Shown here: positions 1-11,386 of the stretch, piece after piece | How positions within the stretch are numbered: position 1 is the stretch's first letter | Layout of the letters: every line of letters starts with the position of its first letter | Source of the DNA: Sclerodactyla briareus | Taxonomy: Eukaryota; Echinodermata; Holothuroidea; Dendrochirotida; Sclerodactylidae | Assembly: GCA_026419785.1 (NCBI GenBank) | Contig: JAODTK010005742.1 | Coordinates: forward strand, 62,001-126,000 | Direction of reading: 5' to 3' | Length of the DNA stretch: 64,000 bases | Program-made: the position numbers and the translations under genes | Notes under the pieces: generated by a model | The model's input: only the letters and a program-made list of their open reading frames with translations | Databases searched by the model: none | What the model was told of the DNA's origin: nothing

Positions 1-1290
1 GTGTGAAGTGTTTGATTTTGATGTTTTATTGGACTGTTGTGCACCTTCGCACTGTCAGTGCTCGAGAGCTCAAGGTCACTGGCCCACACGGACTGGGGAT
101 TCTGTTACAAGTGGGAGTTTCAGATTGGCACAGCAGTCTGCACTTTCATTTGAGAGGGTTTATAATCCCTTTTTCGTCATTAAGATCTCCGGTAGTGAAG
201 AATTGAAAAATTATTGTACAGCTAACAACAAGCACTGCCCAAGAAAACTTCTGGTATTTTGTGTGTAATGTTGTGTACTTTTTTCTGTACTTATATGAGA
301 AGAAAATATTTGCCAATTCACATAAAATATCTCCCAGTACCCCTGAATAGACCTTAAATGCCTGGAACCCCCACTGTAACGCTAAAGGCAATGGACATGT
401 ACAAGATTGCCACCAAACTTTCTTAGATTGAAAAACTAATTATCGAGATCACTTACACCTATTTTGAATCTCTCTCTCAGTTGTCCATTTTGGACTGAAA
501 TTCGAGTGAAAAAATCACAGTATTTCCTTGGCTCTGTGACGTACAGGGGGCATGACTTCGGTGGCCAATTCTATTGCAAAATCGGCTGCCCAAGTGCCCG
601 ACACACAAACTCGTAAACAAAACGTCATCAAACCTGTAACAAACTAAGACAGGCACAAAGGTACATGCACATGGCTACATGTGTGATCGTGCGAGTGCGT
701 GCTGTGGCGAATACGTACTTTACTTAGGCGAGTTATTTTTGCAGTTTATCAAACTCATTTTTTTCCAGCTTCGTTTATGTTTTCGGCCTGAATTAAATCT
801 GGGGAACGTGTGGTCCGCCGCTGGCCAGGGGTGTGTAACACCCACAAAGAACCATGTTTCCGAGGACTCGAGTATCGCCGGTTATGAGTTGCGGCAGTGA
901 AAATTACTAATAGATTGGGATGCCGCCAAGCCGCTATTTACCAGATGACTGCTTCGTTTCGGCGTTCACATTCTGCTGGCATTTAGTTTTTAGGTTCCAA
1001 AATTCGCCTCTTCCAGATAATGCATTCCCCACATTTGTAGAGCATGTTCGCAATCTACTTGTCTTTCTCTGAATGCAGCCGACCCAGCACAGAATCTTTC
1101 GTGGCGCAAACTGCTCGCTGAAAACGATCAGATTTTTTTTATCTTGGTTTGAACAAATGTAACCATAGGCTGAGCCTTTGCCCAAATAAATAGCAACAGA
1201 CTGTTGCTGGTAATAAACATGATAATTTGATGAACTATAACCCAAGTGTCTTGTATTTTATCACTGAGTATGACCTGGAATCACTCACAT
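1..1290. other. No gene recognised
   Basis: AT-leaning sequence with only short, stop-rich frames in all six readings. I see no convincing splice-bounded coding segment, RNA gene or terminal repeat. It could be intron or 3' flank of the candidate minus-strand gene whose last visible exon is near 2.0 kb, but nothing here proves that. Confidence 0.4.
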
Positions 1291-1299
1291 AGCATATCT

Positions 1300-1860
1300 G
1301 CGTACATATGGTAAATCACGCAAGTCGTCTAATTTGCAAAAGTTCAAAGTTTCGTCTGATCCGCATGAGTCCGAAACCCTGGAATATGGTCTACCTTTAG
1401 TCCCGAAACTTTCTTACAAGATTCAGGGTCAATGGCAGTCATTCACTGTGTCCACTGTAATTTTGCATAAATCATGCAAAATCCGAAATTTGTTTCGATT
1501 TTCATGAAGCTTGATGGGTATGATTCTTATCCCCAAATCAGGTTTCAACAGTGCTTTGAGTCACGGGGGTTGTTTAATGTGTATAACTTCCGTCATTGTA
1601 TGCCAATGGTTCGTTGGTTTCCCCTTGAAATTCATTAGGCCTAGGTGTGATTCCTGAGATTCAGCATGGTGAATGGGTTAGGGTAATTGGTATTGTCTAC
1701 ATATGCATATGTATGCAATTTCAGTCCCATTTACACAAACTTATACGCCCTGGGTAGACATGGTCAACAATCAGTCCCTTATAATTTGAAATTTATAAAA
1801 TTTTTACGATTAATTATCCTGTTTCTGTTGAGCTAATCTGAGCAACCCATTAGAAATGCC
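1300..1860 (+). repeat. Dispersed ~140-bp module family, copy 1
   Basis: Iterated blocks carry the same ordered phrases as arrays at 47.5-48.2 and 49.7-50.4 kb: 'CTAATTTGCA', a 'TTTCATGAAGCTTGATGGG'-like core, 'GGTCTACCTTTAGTCCCGAAA' and 'AGATTCAGGGTCAATGG'. Its right end (about 1,740-1,860) also matches the unique end of the 48-kb copy, including the 'AGACATGGTCAACAATCAGT' and 'CTGTTTCTGTTGAGCTAAT' phrases. This is therefore a copy of a longer element and not just chance low complexity. No protein is visible in it. Confidence 0.7.
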
Positions 1861-1890
1861 TCAATTTGCAAACCTTTTTTGTATCACAGA

Positions 1891-2159
1891 TTAACCTGAA
1901 GGAGCTAGATGGAGTTCCTCCTTGCCTCTGGTTCTGCAATCTGGTGGAGGGGCTGAGGCTGCCTGGGAATTCCATCCCCCTTGGCTGGTGCCACGTACAT
2001 CCCGACAAATAGGAAGCCCTCGAAGAACAATCACAAGCAGATTCCAAAGAATGATCCCTGACATGGGGGGTGCTTGGCTGGCTTCTGGGGCAATCAGTTG
2101 TCGATTAGTGGCTATAATTAGTGAATTGTACATTCCCAAGGTCTGTAATCCCTCAGCAC
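1891..2159 (-). CDS. Candidate exon of an unidentified minus-strand gene
   Basis: On the minus strand an acceptor (gaagttgcag, cut at 2,160) opens a frame of about 89 codons that ends at a TAA at 1,891-1,893. The peptide starts near AEGLQTLGMYNSLIIATNRQ, contains a hydrophobic stretch (IILWNLLVIVL) and ends in a Pro/Ala/Arg-rich tail. A CAG/GTTAAT donor coincides with the stop, so the exon may be internal and end near 1,898 rather than terminal. Its start phase (two leading bases) fits the candidate exon at 6,200-6,237, which ends in phase 1. I do not recognise the family. The long frame in a stop-rich region and the phase match support coding; the lack of a family match limits confidence. 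Confidence 0.38.
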
Positions 2160-4150
2160 CTGCAACTTCCCGAGCCCATGGGGATGTAGGCTACGTCCAT
2201 GTCCACAGGTCATAAGATGACTAAAGAAAGCACTAGAAAAACTCAAGTTCTCAAGAAAGCATGGCTGTGTTGTCTGAACTACATCTCCACTCCCCTGTGG
2301 CTCTGCTAGACATGAACTATGTCAGATCTGGAAACCCTGTGTGACAGTCATGTATTGGGATTTCATGGTAAAGATAACCTTCCTAACCTGTTTTTAAACT
2401 CGGGCCAATCAGAATCACTGATGGGTATCTTGGCTGCAATCTTTCCAAGACTTTTTTCACACCATTCTTATTTCATGGAATAGATAGATTGTCCATTAAG
2501 TTATAGGGTGGGCGGTTAAACCCCTTGACAACATGATACAACTAGCATGTATTTAGTTCCCTTGTGTACCCATTCTGCATGATCTGAAAGGTCGGGGCGT
2601 GAAACGGGTCTACAACCACCCTTCTAATCAATCGATCTAGCCTATGGAGACCCTCCATGCCGGAAATTGTCCCCAAGGTAAAGATTTGCAATGTTGGCAA
2701 TGAATTAGTGGAAGCCATGTTTACCTTGTTCAAAGTGCACCTTGCACAACTCTACTAAGTATCTGTGGTACTCGCCCGGATCCAGTCATCAGTGGTTGTG
2801 TTGGGCAAGAGACTCTGTGTGAATGATCCTGACCTAAAAGTATCAAACTATCATCACAGGAGGGGGGGGTGGGGGGGGCTGCAGGTTTTATTATTTAAAT
2901 TTTAGTTCTTTTCCTTTTGTGGAAGTTCCTTGTTTGATGGATCCACCAAAGATAGTAGAAGTAAACGATGTAATACATTTTGAATCCATCATGCTTTATC
3001 ATTCCTGTCCTCTATTGATCTTCAACAGCCTGGGCAAGTCATGTTACGTCATTGCATGTGTCTACAGTGCTTTAAACACATATTTCCCCGATCATGGAAC
3101 TAGAACAAACTCTACAATCCCGGAGAGTAGAATGGTTGCATCCCAAACAGTACCGGTTGTACGCACACGTCCCTAAATAACATCGGGGTAGAGAGAAGCA
3201 TGGAGATAAGGCCCCTTCTTCTACGAGGGCTCATAGGAAAGCCGTGATTCTTGTCGTATTCCAAGCAACAGTCCCGAGTGCTACGACTGGGCTATTCCTA
3301 TCTGGTTATTGTGCTGTTCTGCTATACTGTACATAGTTGAGTGACTTGGGTGCCCCTTGAAATAGGCAACTCCAGTGGCAGAACACTGGTCAACTGTGCT
3401 GGAAATTCTCCTACTGCTTAGCACTTAGCCTACCTGTTGTGTGGGCGGGGGGGGGGGGGGGGGGGGGGGGGGGGAGGGGCTAACAGGTTACTGCAAACTG
3501 ATGTAAGGCCACCCTCATACGTGATGCACATCCATGTGGGAACGTTTGGGGATTAATTGGCTTTTGACCCGAATTACAAAAAGTGAAGCATTGCCGAACA
3601 AGTGGGGTGGTGGATACAGCCTCCCACCTCCCAGCCCCCATGGGATACTTCACAGTAAAATACTGCAATTTTGCATCAAATAACAAAAAATGGGTATTCC
3701 CTTATAAATGTATGGCATGATTCTTAATTTTCTATTCCTTCTCAAGGTCGGAGGAATCAATGCAGTTGGTGTAGATCGAGTGGATGAAGCTCATACTCGA
3801 TATTTGTGTTCCCCATGATGAAGTAAAAACTGAAAGGTCAGGAATGCTTTTGGTGTGATCAGGTTGGACTTCAGTGGGTTTTTATCAGTATTACAAGAGA
3901 GCCCTATCGTTTTTTCAAGATTGTAAAATCCCCCCTCCCCCCGGCTTGAGGAAATTACTAGTCTTTTGGCTTTCTGATTTGTTAGCCGATTTATAGCTAC
4001 ACATTGCATGTCTTTGTAATTCCGAGGCCCCTGTGATGTCACAAAGCAAGTTCCCTCAGTATTAACCATAATTATGACCACAACATGAGCACTGCACACT
4101 GCTGACCAAATTGGTAAGAGGAGACTCTGAGTTATACCACATAATGGCAA
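2160..4150. other. Unannotated stretch with a poly-G tract
   Basis: No gene recognised. It holds a G homopolymer at about 3,447-3,474 and a G-rich run at 2,862-2,880. A plus-strand pyrimidine tract ends in ...ttctcaag at about 3,747, followed by a short open frame of about 23 codons, which is too little to call an exon. If the minus-strand exons at 6.2 and 2.0 kb belong together, this is intron. Confidence 0.35.
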
Positions 4151-4189
4151 ATATTGCCCCTTTGATGACTTTTGACCTTCACAAGTTCA

Positions 4190-4400
4190 ACATGTCCCAA
4201 AGTGAATATTCTCCATGATTGAATTTCAAAATTTGGGGACTAAGGGTATCCCCACCAAGCTTCATGGAAATGCAACAAATTAGACACTGAACGCCCTCCT
4301 AGGACCCCTAATCTTGAAAAATAATGGTGTTTGAAATTGAGTTTAACAGTTTTCATAAAATTTGACAAAATCTAACTAAAATGCCAACCCTGATACCACA
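4190..4400 (-). repeat. Dispersed ~140-bp module, inverted copy
   Basis: The reverse complement reads through the same phrases as the 1.3-kb and 50-kb arrays: a fragment like 'CATGAAGCTTGGTGGGGATA' followed by 'CCCTTAGTCCCCAAATTTTG'. This is a short minus-oriented copy with about one to two units. Confidence 0.5.
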
Positions 4401-4599
4401 TACGAAATTTTATCAAACTCAGTTTCACAGTTCAGGGGGAATTTGATGAAGGAAAATGTGACAACACCACAATTGAGTTTCTGAACTTCATCATCTAAAA
4501 AGTTTTATGTCAGAAAGGTCCATCTAGCATGGTTAGACCGGGGCACGCCGATGGTGAACCTTTACACTCCAATCTACTGGGCTAGGGCACGGTCTATAG

Positions 4600-5310
4600 T
4601 CATTACGTGTAAACTTTGACAGCGAGGCCACTACGGAACCACCTCGCCCCAAGTCCTCCGAGGCCTACCTCTCCTACGACTAGAGTAACCGTGGTCCCTC
4701 TAGCCCTCTTAACCCAGTAAGCATCCTCTATCCTTTCAACATGACCAAACCACCAAGTCGCACTCTGGATACAGTCACAAATATTTACCAGACTCAAGCG
4801 ATTCTAGCTCAAGTGGAGATTTCTTTCTGGAAAAAGTCACTCCACAAATCCAGCTGACCATCCTCTATATTTCTCGGAGACTATCAGATCTCCTTAATGC
4901 CCAAGTCTCACTACGTAGAGTAATACACTTCTAACACTAGCCTCAAAGACTCTCCCCTTTATACGGCAAAGAGAACACCCTGAGTGAGCAGTGGCAAACA
5001 GTTCTCTAAACTTTTTCCACCACTCCTAATCTAGTCACAGAACTGCCCTGCACCCCCCCAACTGCACAAATCAAATCGCCTACATAACTTACCCCATAAT
5101 TCAGGTGATTGCAACCAATTCTAAAACCGACCCTGGCTGTCAGGAGAGAATCTAATAACTTACCCTTCACAGTTTTACACGTGAAATCTAAAACGGAACT
5201 CCAAAAAACAACAAAACCTTTTAACCCTTTTTTCTGACATTGCGCAACCCTTTGTTGAACCAGTGTCTGCACTCTGCAATAAATAGGATACTTCCAAGAG
5301 AACAAAAAGA
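4600..5310 (-). mobile_element. RTE-like LINE fragment (C-terminal end of ORF2)
   Basis: Reading the minus strand and allowing frame changes, the region gives a run of motifs typical of the C-terminal part of RTE-like and related non-LTR retrotransposon polyproteins. In order these are a 'GGGVQ..SVTR' block, 'KGRVFEASVRSVLLYGSETW', 'MVSWICGV' and 'WWFGHVERIEDAYWVKRA'. The last three are the classic Y-G-S-E-T-W, M-x-W-x-C-G-V and W-F-G-H-V-E-R signatures. Several frameshifts and stops mark it as a dead copy. No endonuclease or catalytic YxDD segment is present, so it is 5'-truncated. It lies antisense-neutral inside the putative intron of the minus-strand candidate gene and has the same orientation as that gene. 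Confidence 0.85.
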
Positions 5311-6199
5311 ATTCCCTGCCTCAGAAACTCAATTCAAATGAAAAATATATGAAACATTACCCTAACATGGGGCGTTCAATGAAACGCCGTCATCACGATT
5401 CCACTGTCCCATGTGAGGACACCAGAGGGCTGTGTCATCCCTGCTGTGTGGGGGACACTTAAACTATGGAGAAACCACTTGCACGGTCTATACGGCGTTT
5501 TTTTTGAAATATGACAAATCAGGACAACTGTAATATGGTATAAGTAGTATATTCATGTGAGTCACAAAAGGAGCACTTTATCAAGAGGATTACTGGTAAA
5601 CAACTTTGTGCATGTAAAGTCATGAATGAACAAACATAATGCATGCTCCTGTGTTACCAAGTCTATTGTTACCCATGAGTGTCAATATAGGAATGTAGAA
5701 CTATGGCACCAAAAACAGTCACAAACAAAGAGGTTATCTACGTCCACAATGGAATAACCCCGCATTCCTTGAATTCACAATAATCACTGGGGGATTATGA
5801 TAGACCAGAGAGGCTTTGTTCACATCTCTTGATGTTCAGGCCGAGAATCAAATGGCAGTCACCAAAAGCCTCTAGCAACCCGCCCATATAGGCTTTCGAG
5901 ATTGAATCTTTCTCCACAAATATATAAACTCTAGCGGATCATTTGAACGAGAACCTAGGAGCCATTTCAAAAAATTGGGTGGTCTGGGGAGGGGGGGGGA
6001 TGCCAAACACTGGTCCGGAGCATGGCACGCTCCCCATTTAGTGATATGCCATTATTTTGTTGGTAATTCTGAGTGTGTTACACCATACATGTGTACTCCG
6101 TTTTGAGCGCCTCCGTCAATGACCGACAGATGTGACAGGCTTAAAGCTGAGTAAAATTTCGGACTAAGCCCCACAAGAACACATTTTCAGTGTAGATAC
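5311..6199. other. No gene recognised
   Basis: Non-coding-looking sequence with short frames only. A G-run at 5,983-5,999 is the only notable low-complexity tract. It is probably an intron if the adjacent minus-strand exon candidates are real. Confidence 0.35.
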
Positions 6200-6237
6200 C
6201 CCAACAGGCGCTGCTGGTCCCTTCTCCATCCATGTCC
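6200..6237 (-). CDS. Candidate 38-nt exon of the minus-strand gene
   Basis: On the minus strand, acceptor ...tacaacactag and donor GTATCTACA bracket a 38-nt exon that is open in the frame DMDGEGTSSACW. It enters with one base and leaves with one base, so it joins in frame to the exon at 6,370-6,417 upstream and to the exon at 1,891-2,159 downstream. The evidence is splice signals plus phase only. The peptide is too short for family recognition, and such mini-exons can arise by chance. Confidence 0.28.
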
Positions 6238-6369
6238 CTAGTGTTGTAGAACAGTACCACCCTCCTCCCAGGAAATCTTCAGAGTCAGGTAGAATGGAAT
6301 CCTTCGTATCTTTTCAGATGGAAAGGGTCCCTGCTCTTCTTCACGGCACATGAGGGCAAAACACCTAAC

Positions 6370-6417
6370 CTCCTTTCCAAGACAACTGCCAGCACATCCG
6401 CACCAATTGCCTGTAGC
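6370..6417 (-). CDS. Candidate 48-nt exon of the minus-strand gene
   Basis: The minus-strand acceptor (cagacatacag) and donor (GTTAGGTG) delimit 48 nt encoding LQAIGADVLAVVLER, an amphipathic, very protein-like peptide. The exon starts with one base and ends with two. Its start complements the two-base end of the exon at 7,591-7,712, giving Arg across the junction. An overlapping longer minus frame with Cys-rich sequence exists but does not use these splice sites. The family is unknown. Confidence 0.4.
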
Positions 6418-7590
6418 CTGTATGTCTGTATTTCTGTCCGAAAGGTAGAACCAGAAGTTTTTAATAATGTTGGCATTTACAGAGCTTTCTGAAGTTTTGG
6501 TCATAGGGTGCTTGATAAGTACAAATTCTGACTACTTGGTTCAGCTAGCAGCACTCATGTTCTATTCACCGAGCAAATTGAAAACTGGCTTACAAACTGA
6601 AGGTTTGCATTCTAGCTGATGCTGGCTGATGATGATTGTTGATCAACATTTGGGTATGAGTATGACACACCTGGAATACTCACCACTGATTCTCATTACA
6701 AGTATACAGAATTATTTTGATAAAACCAAGTTTCATCACAAAACACTTTTTCAAATAAAATGGAGGTGCACATGTGTGTTGCCACTCATCTAGTTTGCCC
6801 AGATCCACCTGGCCTCATCATGGTCAACACAAATCCACCAGCAAAAAGACGAACATTTGCTATGAAGGGCTGTTAGGAGACATAGTCAGGGAGAGTGCTA
6901 ATCCAACAGCAACCCTCTGTTTAACATGTGATTGAGAGAATTGGAAAACCAAAGGCTGTTATTATGCACACCACAGTGTTCAAGTTCATAAGGAGATGAG
7001 TATGGGGCACTGAATCGAAAGCATTTTGTCCATTTATTACTATACAGATATAAATCAGGCCAGTTTGGGATTTTTTTTTCAGTTGGCAAGTGGCAACTGA
7101 AAGTCATCATTAGAAATTTGGAAAGGGTCCAGTAACTCAGTTGGGATGAAAATCATATTTTTGTGTTGAGTAGGCTGGGCATAATAAAAAAAACTTTCTC
7201 GTTTTTGACATTTATGTGTTGGGACTATGCAGAAACAAAAAAAAGGTTCAAGGCTTAGTTCCATTCAAATCGAGTTAGTCCATTGAATGTCGCATAAAAC
7301 GGTCTGATGCTTACCAAAGGTATCATGCAAACAGGCGAGTCTGACAAACATGGAAGCAACAAAGTGGTTTCTCCAAACTTTGTTCCGGTAAGACCAATAT
7401 TTTTCACGGTTGTTCACATTGATACAGGGAGTGTGTAGTCAGTGAGGACCGATCAAGGGAGAAAATGAGTTGCACTGCACTTGAATATTCAGTGAGTGTG
7501 CTGTAGGCCTATGTTCGTGGAACATGGAATTTAAGAATATTACATAAACACCCCTGTAAAACCCATGGATTGAGGCACACATCTTCGAAC

Positions 7591-7712
7591 CTGGATGTAG
7601 TGTGATACAGTGAACCCCCTCTCAATCCAAGTGGCAAGCACTCTGTCAACTTCCACTGCAGCACCTGGAGTCCCTCGCTGTTGGCATCACAGCACACTGT
7701 CCGCATGAACAC
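7591..7712 (-). CDS. Candidate 122-nt exon of the minus-strand gene
   Basis: On the minus strand, a good acceptor (ttttcaatatgcacag) opens a clean 40-codon frame beginning VFMRTVCCDANSEGLQVLQW and ending at CAG/GTTCGA, a weak but usable donor. Composition and helix-like pattern (GLQVLQWKLTECL) look like genuine protein, perhaps a helical-repeat protein. I do not recognise the family. Phase (0 in, 2 out) matches the next candidate exon at 6,370-6,417. An upstream CpG-rich stretch at 8.5-9.5 kb could hold the promoter, which is an inference. Confidence 0.45.
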
Positions 7713-9859
7713 CTGTGCATATTGAAAACAGTTTAAAAAATCCAACTTCCACAATAAATGACAAACCATCATGACACAATAATTTAAGATTTGTAATAAA
7801 TAGTCCGACATGCACAGAATAATATCATATCGGATACAACCAATTTTACTTGCACACAGTAGAGGTTGTTATGTTTTAAAATATTCAAACTATGCCAGAA
7901 AACTATGCATTAGAGAACTGGGCAAGGTACAAATACAACTAGTGGAATAAACGTGAGTAAAAAAAAAAATACAGAACCACTGTAGGGAGTGATATGACCA
8001 AACGTCTATGCCACTGTTCTTGCAAGTCAAAGTGCTCCCACAGCACTCCCCGATTTTTCGAGCACGCAGTGGGGATAGGATACATTTAAACAACACTAAC
8101 GGGGTGGCGTCATTGCAGTCATTGCCCACGACGACGGCAAAAGTCCAAGTCCATGGGAAGGCGTGGGGCACTCTCCTGATTTGTCAATCACTGCTTGGCA
8201 TCCTAACGCTGTGCTCCTACTTCCGGGCCCTAGTGTCAATATCACTATCAGATCTGATAGTGATGCGCTCCCATGTAAGTAATAGTCAGACAGGATCAAT
8301 GTAGCCTAGGTCGTAGGATGATGCTATGAATGATGTTATCAAATCCTTCATGCTTGAGGCTAGACATGGAGGAGGCTTTGTGTATTTCACTTTTTAACAT
8401 ATCAGGGACTAGCCCTGCGATTTCCACCCGTAATCGTATTTATTAATCGTATTTATTAATATAGCGACTGTGAAGCATGCACAACTGTCACACTAACATA
8501 ACAGTAACACAACATTACGGCTTGTCCTAGACTCCGAGTCATCATCATTATATTACAGTAGTTGCAAGAACCTCCATGTGATGTGGAGGACTGGAGGTGA
8601 ATGCAGCCGTAGCGGCGTAACACAGTCCTGGTCAAGGCTAGCTTGTCTAGGGCAAGCGGTAGGCTGCAAGTGTACAGTAAATACCTTCGCTGACTTACGC
8701 AAGCCGTACTCGCGAGTCGGTATCAACGTGAACTCCGCTGTCCGATTCACTCTCCTCTAGTCCTTCCACTAGTCTCCGGCTCAAAATCAACGTCAGAACT
8801 TATTCACGTACGATTAATAACTTCTGCAATTTACTTCCTTCGTCGCTTCCTAAATCTGCGTCTCTAGCTAGCGGGCATATTGATGTACGATATCGATCGG
8901 TGTGTTTCAATTTCACGAAGTTCCCAGCCTACAACACGTACAGCCGGCATAGACTCGCATATGCATGTGAACAGCGTACACATAACGATATTGTCAGGTT
9001 TCGCCGAAGGTAAGTAACAGTGGCATACTATGTATCGCAGTAAACAAAGGACGGTCATTATGGTGTTTACAAGTTTTCCAAGCAAATGAAATCTAGAAGT
9101 TTTCGCAGTGTTTCATCGCGCACACAGAGGAAAAAATGGAATGAGCTATCAAAAACAAAAGCTAGTGATCGTATCAATCGATTTCTTAGTACATTCTGTA
9201 GTTAGGAGAATATTCCAGTATACTTGGCCCCTGTTATCGGCTCGTTCAAAAAATGGACTTGTTTTCAGCCACAATCGCGATTTCACTCGATCTCCATGTA
9301 CTGCGCAAAACGGTTTCCATATTGCACGGTTCTGCGCTGCCCCCCTCAACGTAACGAAATTATACGTTAATAATTTTTGTATCGCCGTTTTCACCACCGA
9401 GACAGGGAGAAACGCAGTCGCGAGTGTTTTGGTTTTGTTATATGCATCATTACCTTCATATATAAGCCAACCGCAGTTCGGAAGTACATGTCCATTGCCT
9501 TTAATTATTACACCGACAAAAAAACATCCTTGGTAATTCAGTCAAATCGGTAAACAAGAGAGTAGCTTTTTAGGATTTTGGGCAACTTTTGCACATAATT
9601 GCCCATTGCGCCTGTATAATGACTCTTGAAATGGAAATTCCCAAAAGCCCAATACGGTGCCACTAGTCCATGATGTCATTGGAACGAGCATATGAAAATA
9701 CTCTGGTCTTTGTCAAAAATAGACGATAGACTCACTCTTGCCGATGGTAAACTGCAGCAGTGTAATTAACGGAATAATGTCCGTTTTTTTGGCATCCATG
9801 GTGTATAGGCCTCAATCAGTCTTACACTCATGCGGTCAATGCCAAAGGATGAGCAAGTT
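7713..9859. other. Unannotated; CpG-rich segment at about 8.5-9.5 kb
   Basis: No exon could be supported. From about 8,500 to 9,500 CpG is visibly more common than in the flanks, and a frame of 142 codons (9,108-9,536, plus) is open but has no recognisable motif. The segment could be the 5' end or promoter of the minus-strand candidate gene. No TATA or initiator claim is made. Confidence 0.3.
8241..8264. repeat. Perfect 24-bp palindrome
   Basis: ATCACTATCAGA followed by TCTGATAGTGAT is exactly self-complementary with no spacer. It could be a dimeric binding site or a cruciform, or the fused ends of an old foldback element. There is no flanking duplication that I can see. Confidence 0.85.
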
Positions 9860-10190
9860 TAAGAAACAAGCGAAAGTCGAAACATCTTGATAGTGCGGAC
9901 GGCAAAAAATCCTGTGGCGAATACACTGCAAGTTCTCCACCAATTTGTTCACATTCATTGACCTTTACTGAAATCTGTCATAACATTGGATGGTTGGAAC
10001 ACGTCTACCAACATTAGCCTAATAATTGCTAAGTTAGTGCCCAACTAACAGTCTTAGGCGTGTATATTAGCTATATGTACCAACCAAAACTTATGTGTAC
10101 CCAGCACAACTCCAAGGCTGGAAGCAGTGAACAGTGGAATCTCCCATTCCCTTATTTTGCAGCCACCTCAGTGCGACAGACACATAACGA
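9860..10190 (+). repeat. Dispersed repeat family D, copy 1
   Basis: This matches 32,685-33,000 in the same orientation over about 300 bp, with shared ordered phrases 'GTCGAAAC.TCTTG.TAG', 'GCGGACGGCAAAA', 'GAATACACTGCA', 'ACATTAGCCTA' and 'CTATATGTACC'. Indels are frequent. No coding potential or terminal repeats are obvious, so class is unknown. Confidence 0.65.
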
Positions 10191-10374
10191 GTCCCCCCCA
10201 TCTGAGCATCCACCCTGCGCTCGAGGAATAATGTAACAAACCACTCTCACAGAGTCCAAAGGGAAGGGCTGTGGGTGACCATTTGGGTATTAATTGGACT
10301 TATTAAAACCACTCACATTATATCAAACAAAAATGTACTCAGCCAAGTGGCATGCTTCACTCCACCCACCAGTT

Positions 10375-10500
10375 TCAATCGATCTGCATGTACGAGTTCA
10401 CAAAGTTCGAAGAACGTGACAACAGAACGACGAACGAACAAACAAGGGACGAGAGACTTGATGACTTTGTAGAGCTGCTTACCCGCAGCTAAAAAAAAGT
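10375..10500 (+). repeat. GAAC-rich short interspersed repeat, copy 1
   Basis: An 'ACAGAACGACGAACGAACAA' run is followed about 35 bp later by 'GTAGAGCTGCTTACCCGCAGC' cut to a short hairpin (GCTGC...GCAGC) and an A-rich tail. The same order (GAAC repeats, GTAGAGCTGCT-hairpin, A-run) occurs at 34,150-34,285. The A-tail suggests a retroposed short element, but I see no pol III A/B boxes that I would trust. Confidence 0.5.
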
Positions 10501-11046
10501 TGGCAGACGGGTCCGCCCAAAATCGGTAGAACGATACTATTGTTTCCGTGAACTTGAGAGAGTTTTTTAAAAAACTTGTTTAAAAATCCTTGTGACCATT
10601 GATGTCAAAAGGTCTTTTGAGCAAAAATGTGGTGACACATTGAGTGCTATTCATAGACTCACTGTATACTGTCAGTGCTGTATGCAACAGTGACTGAGTT
10701 ACTTATTTGTTACAATACACACTGAAGGCTTATCCTAGCCCCTTTTGTAGTTGAATACGTTTTTTAGCGTGCGTTGGCAATCAACTTGCACAGGTTCCAA
10801 AATATATGATGGGAATTATCACCTCTTTTGCCGACTAGCAGAAAATAGGAAACATGAACTTATCTTAAAAAGTTTCATAAACGTCGATGTCAAGGGAGAC
10901 CTTGGGGTCCCTGGTGTCCCAGTTACAGTTCAGCTCTTGTTTACATCCTGTGACCTCAGTAGGTAATTTGCTATTGTAAATTAGGCATTGTGGGGCGCTT
11001 ATCTCGGATCTGTGATAGCGTAGGCTGAAGTTTTGGTGTGTAAAGG
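10501..11046. other. No gene recognised
   Basis: Short stop-rich frames, no splice-bounded coding sequence and no terminal repeats. It is the ordinary AT-leaning flank on the left of the GC-rich island. Confidence 0.35.
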
Positions 11047-11386
11047 TGGCAGTGACTTCACAAACTTACTGGTTTGTGAATCTGTGAAACTACGAATACT
11101 TACCCGATATTGGACCCTTTTGCATCCCCACCACCAACCGCGCCATTGAACATCTGTCAACTTTTACAGTAGTCCCGGGCTTGCAACCCTATCCGTCCTC
11201 TTATTTTTCTAGGCAGAAGAGGCGTCCACGGGACTGAGGGGCGAAGGCCCCTCTATCCGCGAAAGGAGACGCCGCAACGTATGGCCCGGAGGGGGGGACG
11301 GTAGGGTGGGTACGTCCATCATAGGGTATATGTAGTTCACAGATTCACAAACAGTAAGTTTTTTTGGTGAATCTCTTTCACTACCC
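11047..11386. repeat. Foldback inverted repeat at the left edge of the GC-rich island
   Basis: The left arm (about 11,047-11,145, with GGTTTGTGAATCTGTGAAAC) is the imperfect reverse complement of the right arm (about 11,280-11,386, with GTTCACAGATTCACAAACAG). Pairing continues inward through the TACCC/GGGTA and CCACC/GGTGG segments. The loop contains a small hairpin, GAGGGGCGAAGGCCCCTC (about 11,236-11,253). Size and shape suit a foldback or MITE-like element. I could not identify a clear target-site duplication. Confidence 0.7.

Noticed and set aside
3748..3820. Plus-strand terminal exon after ttctcaag
   Set aside because: Only about 23 codons, no partner exon and no family match; the pyrimidine tract alone is weak evidence.
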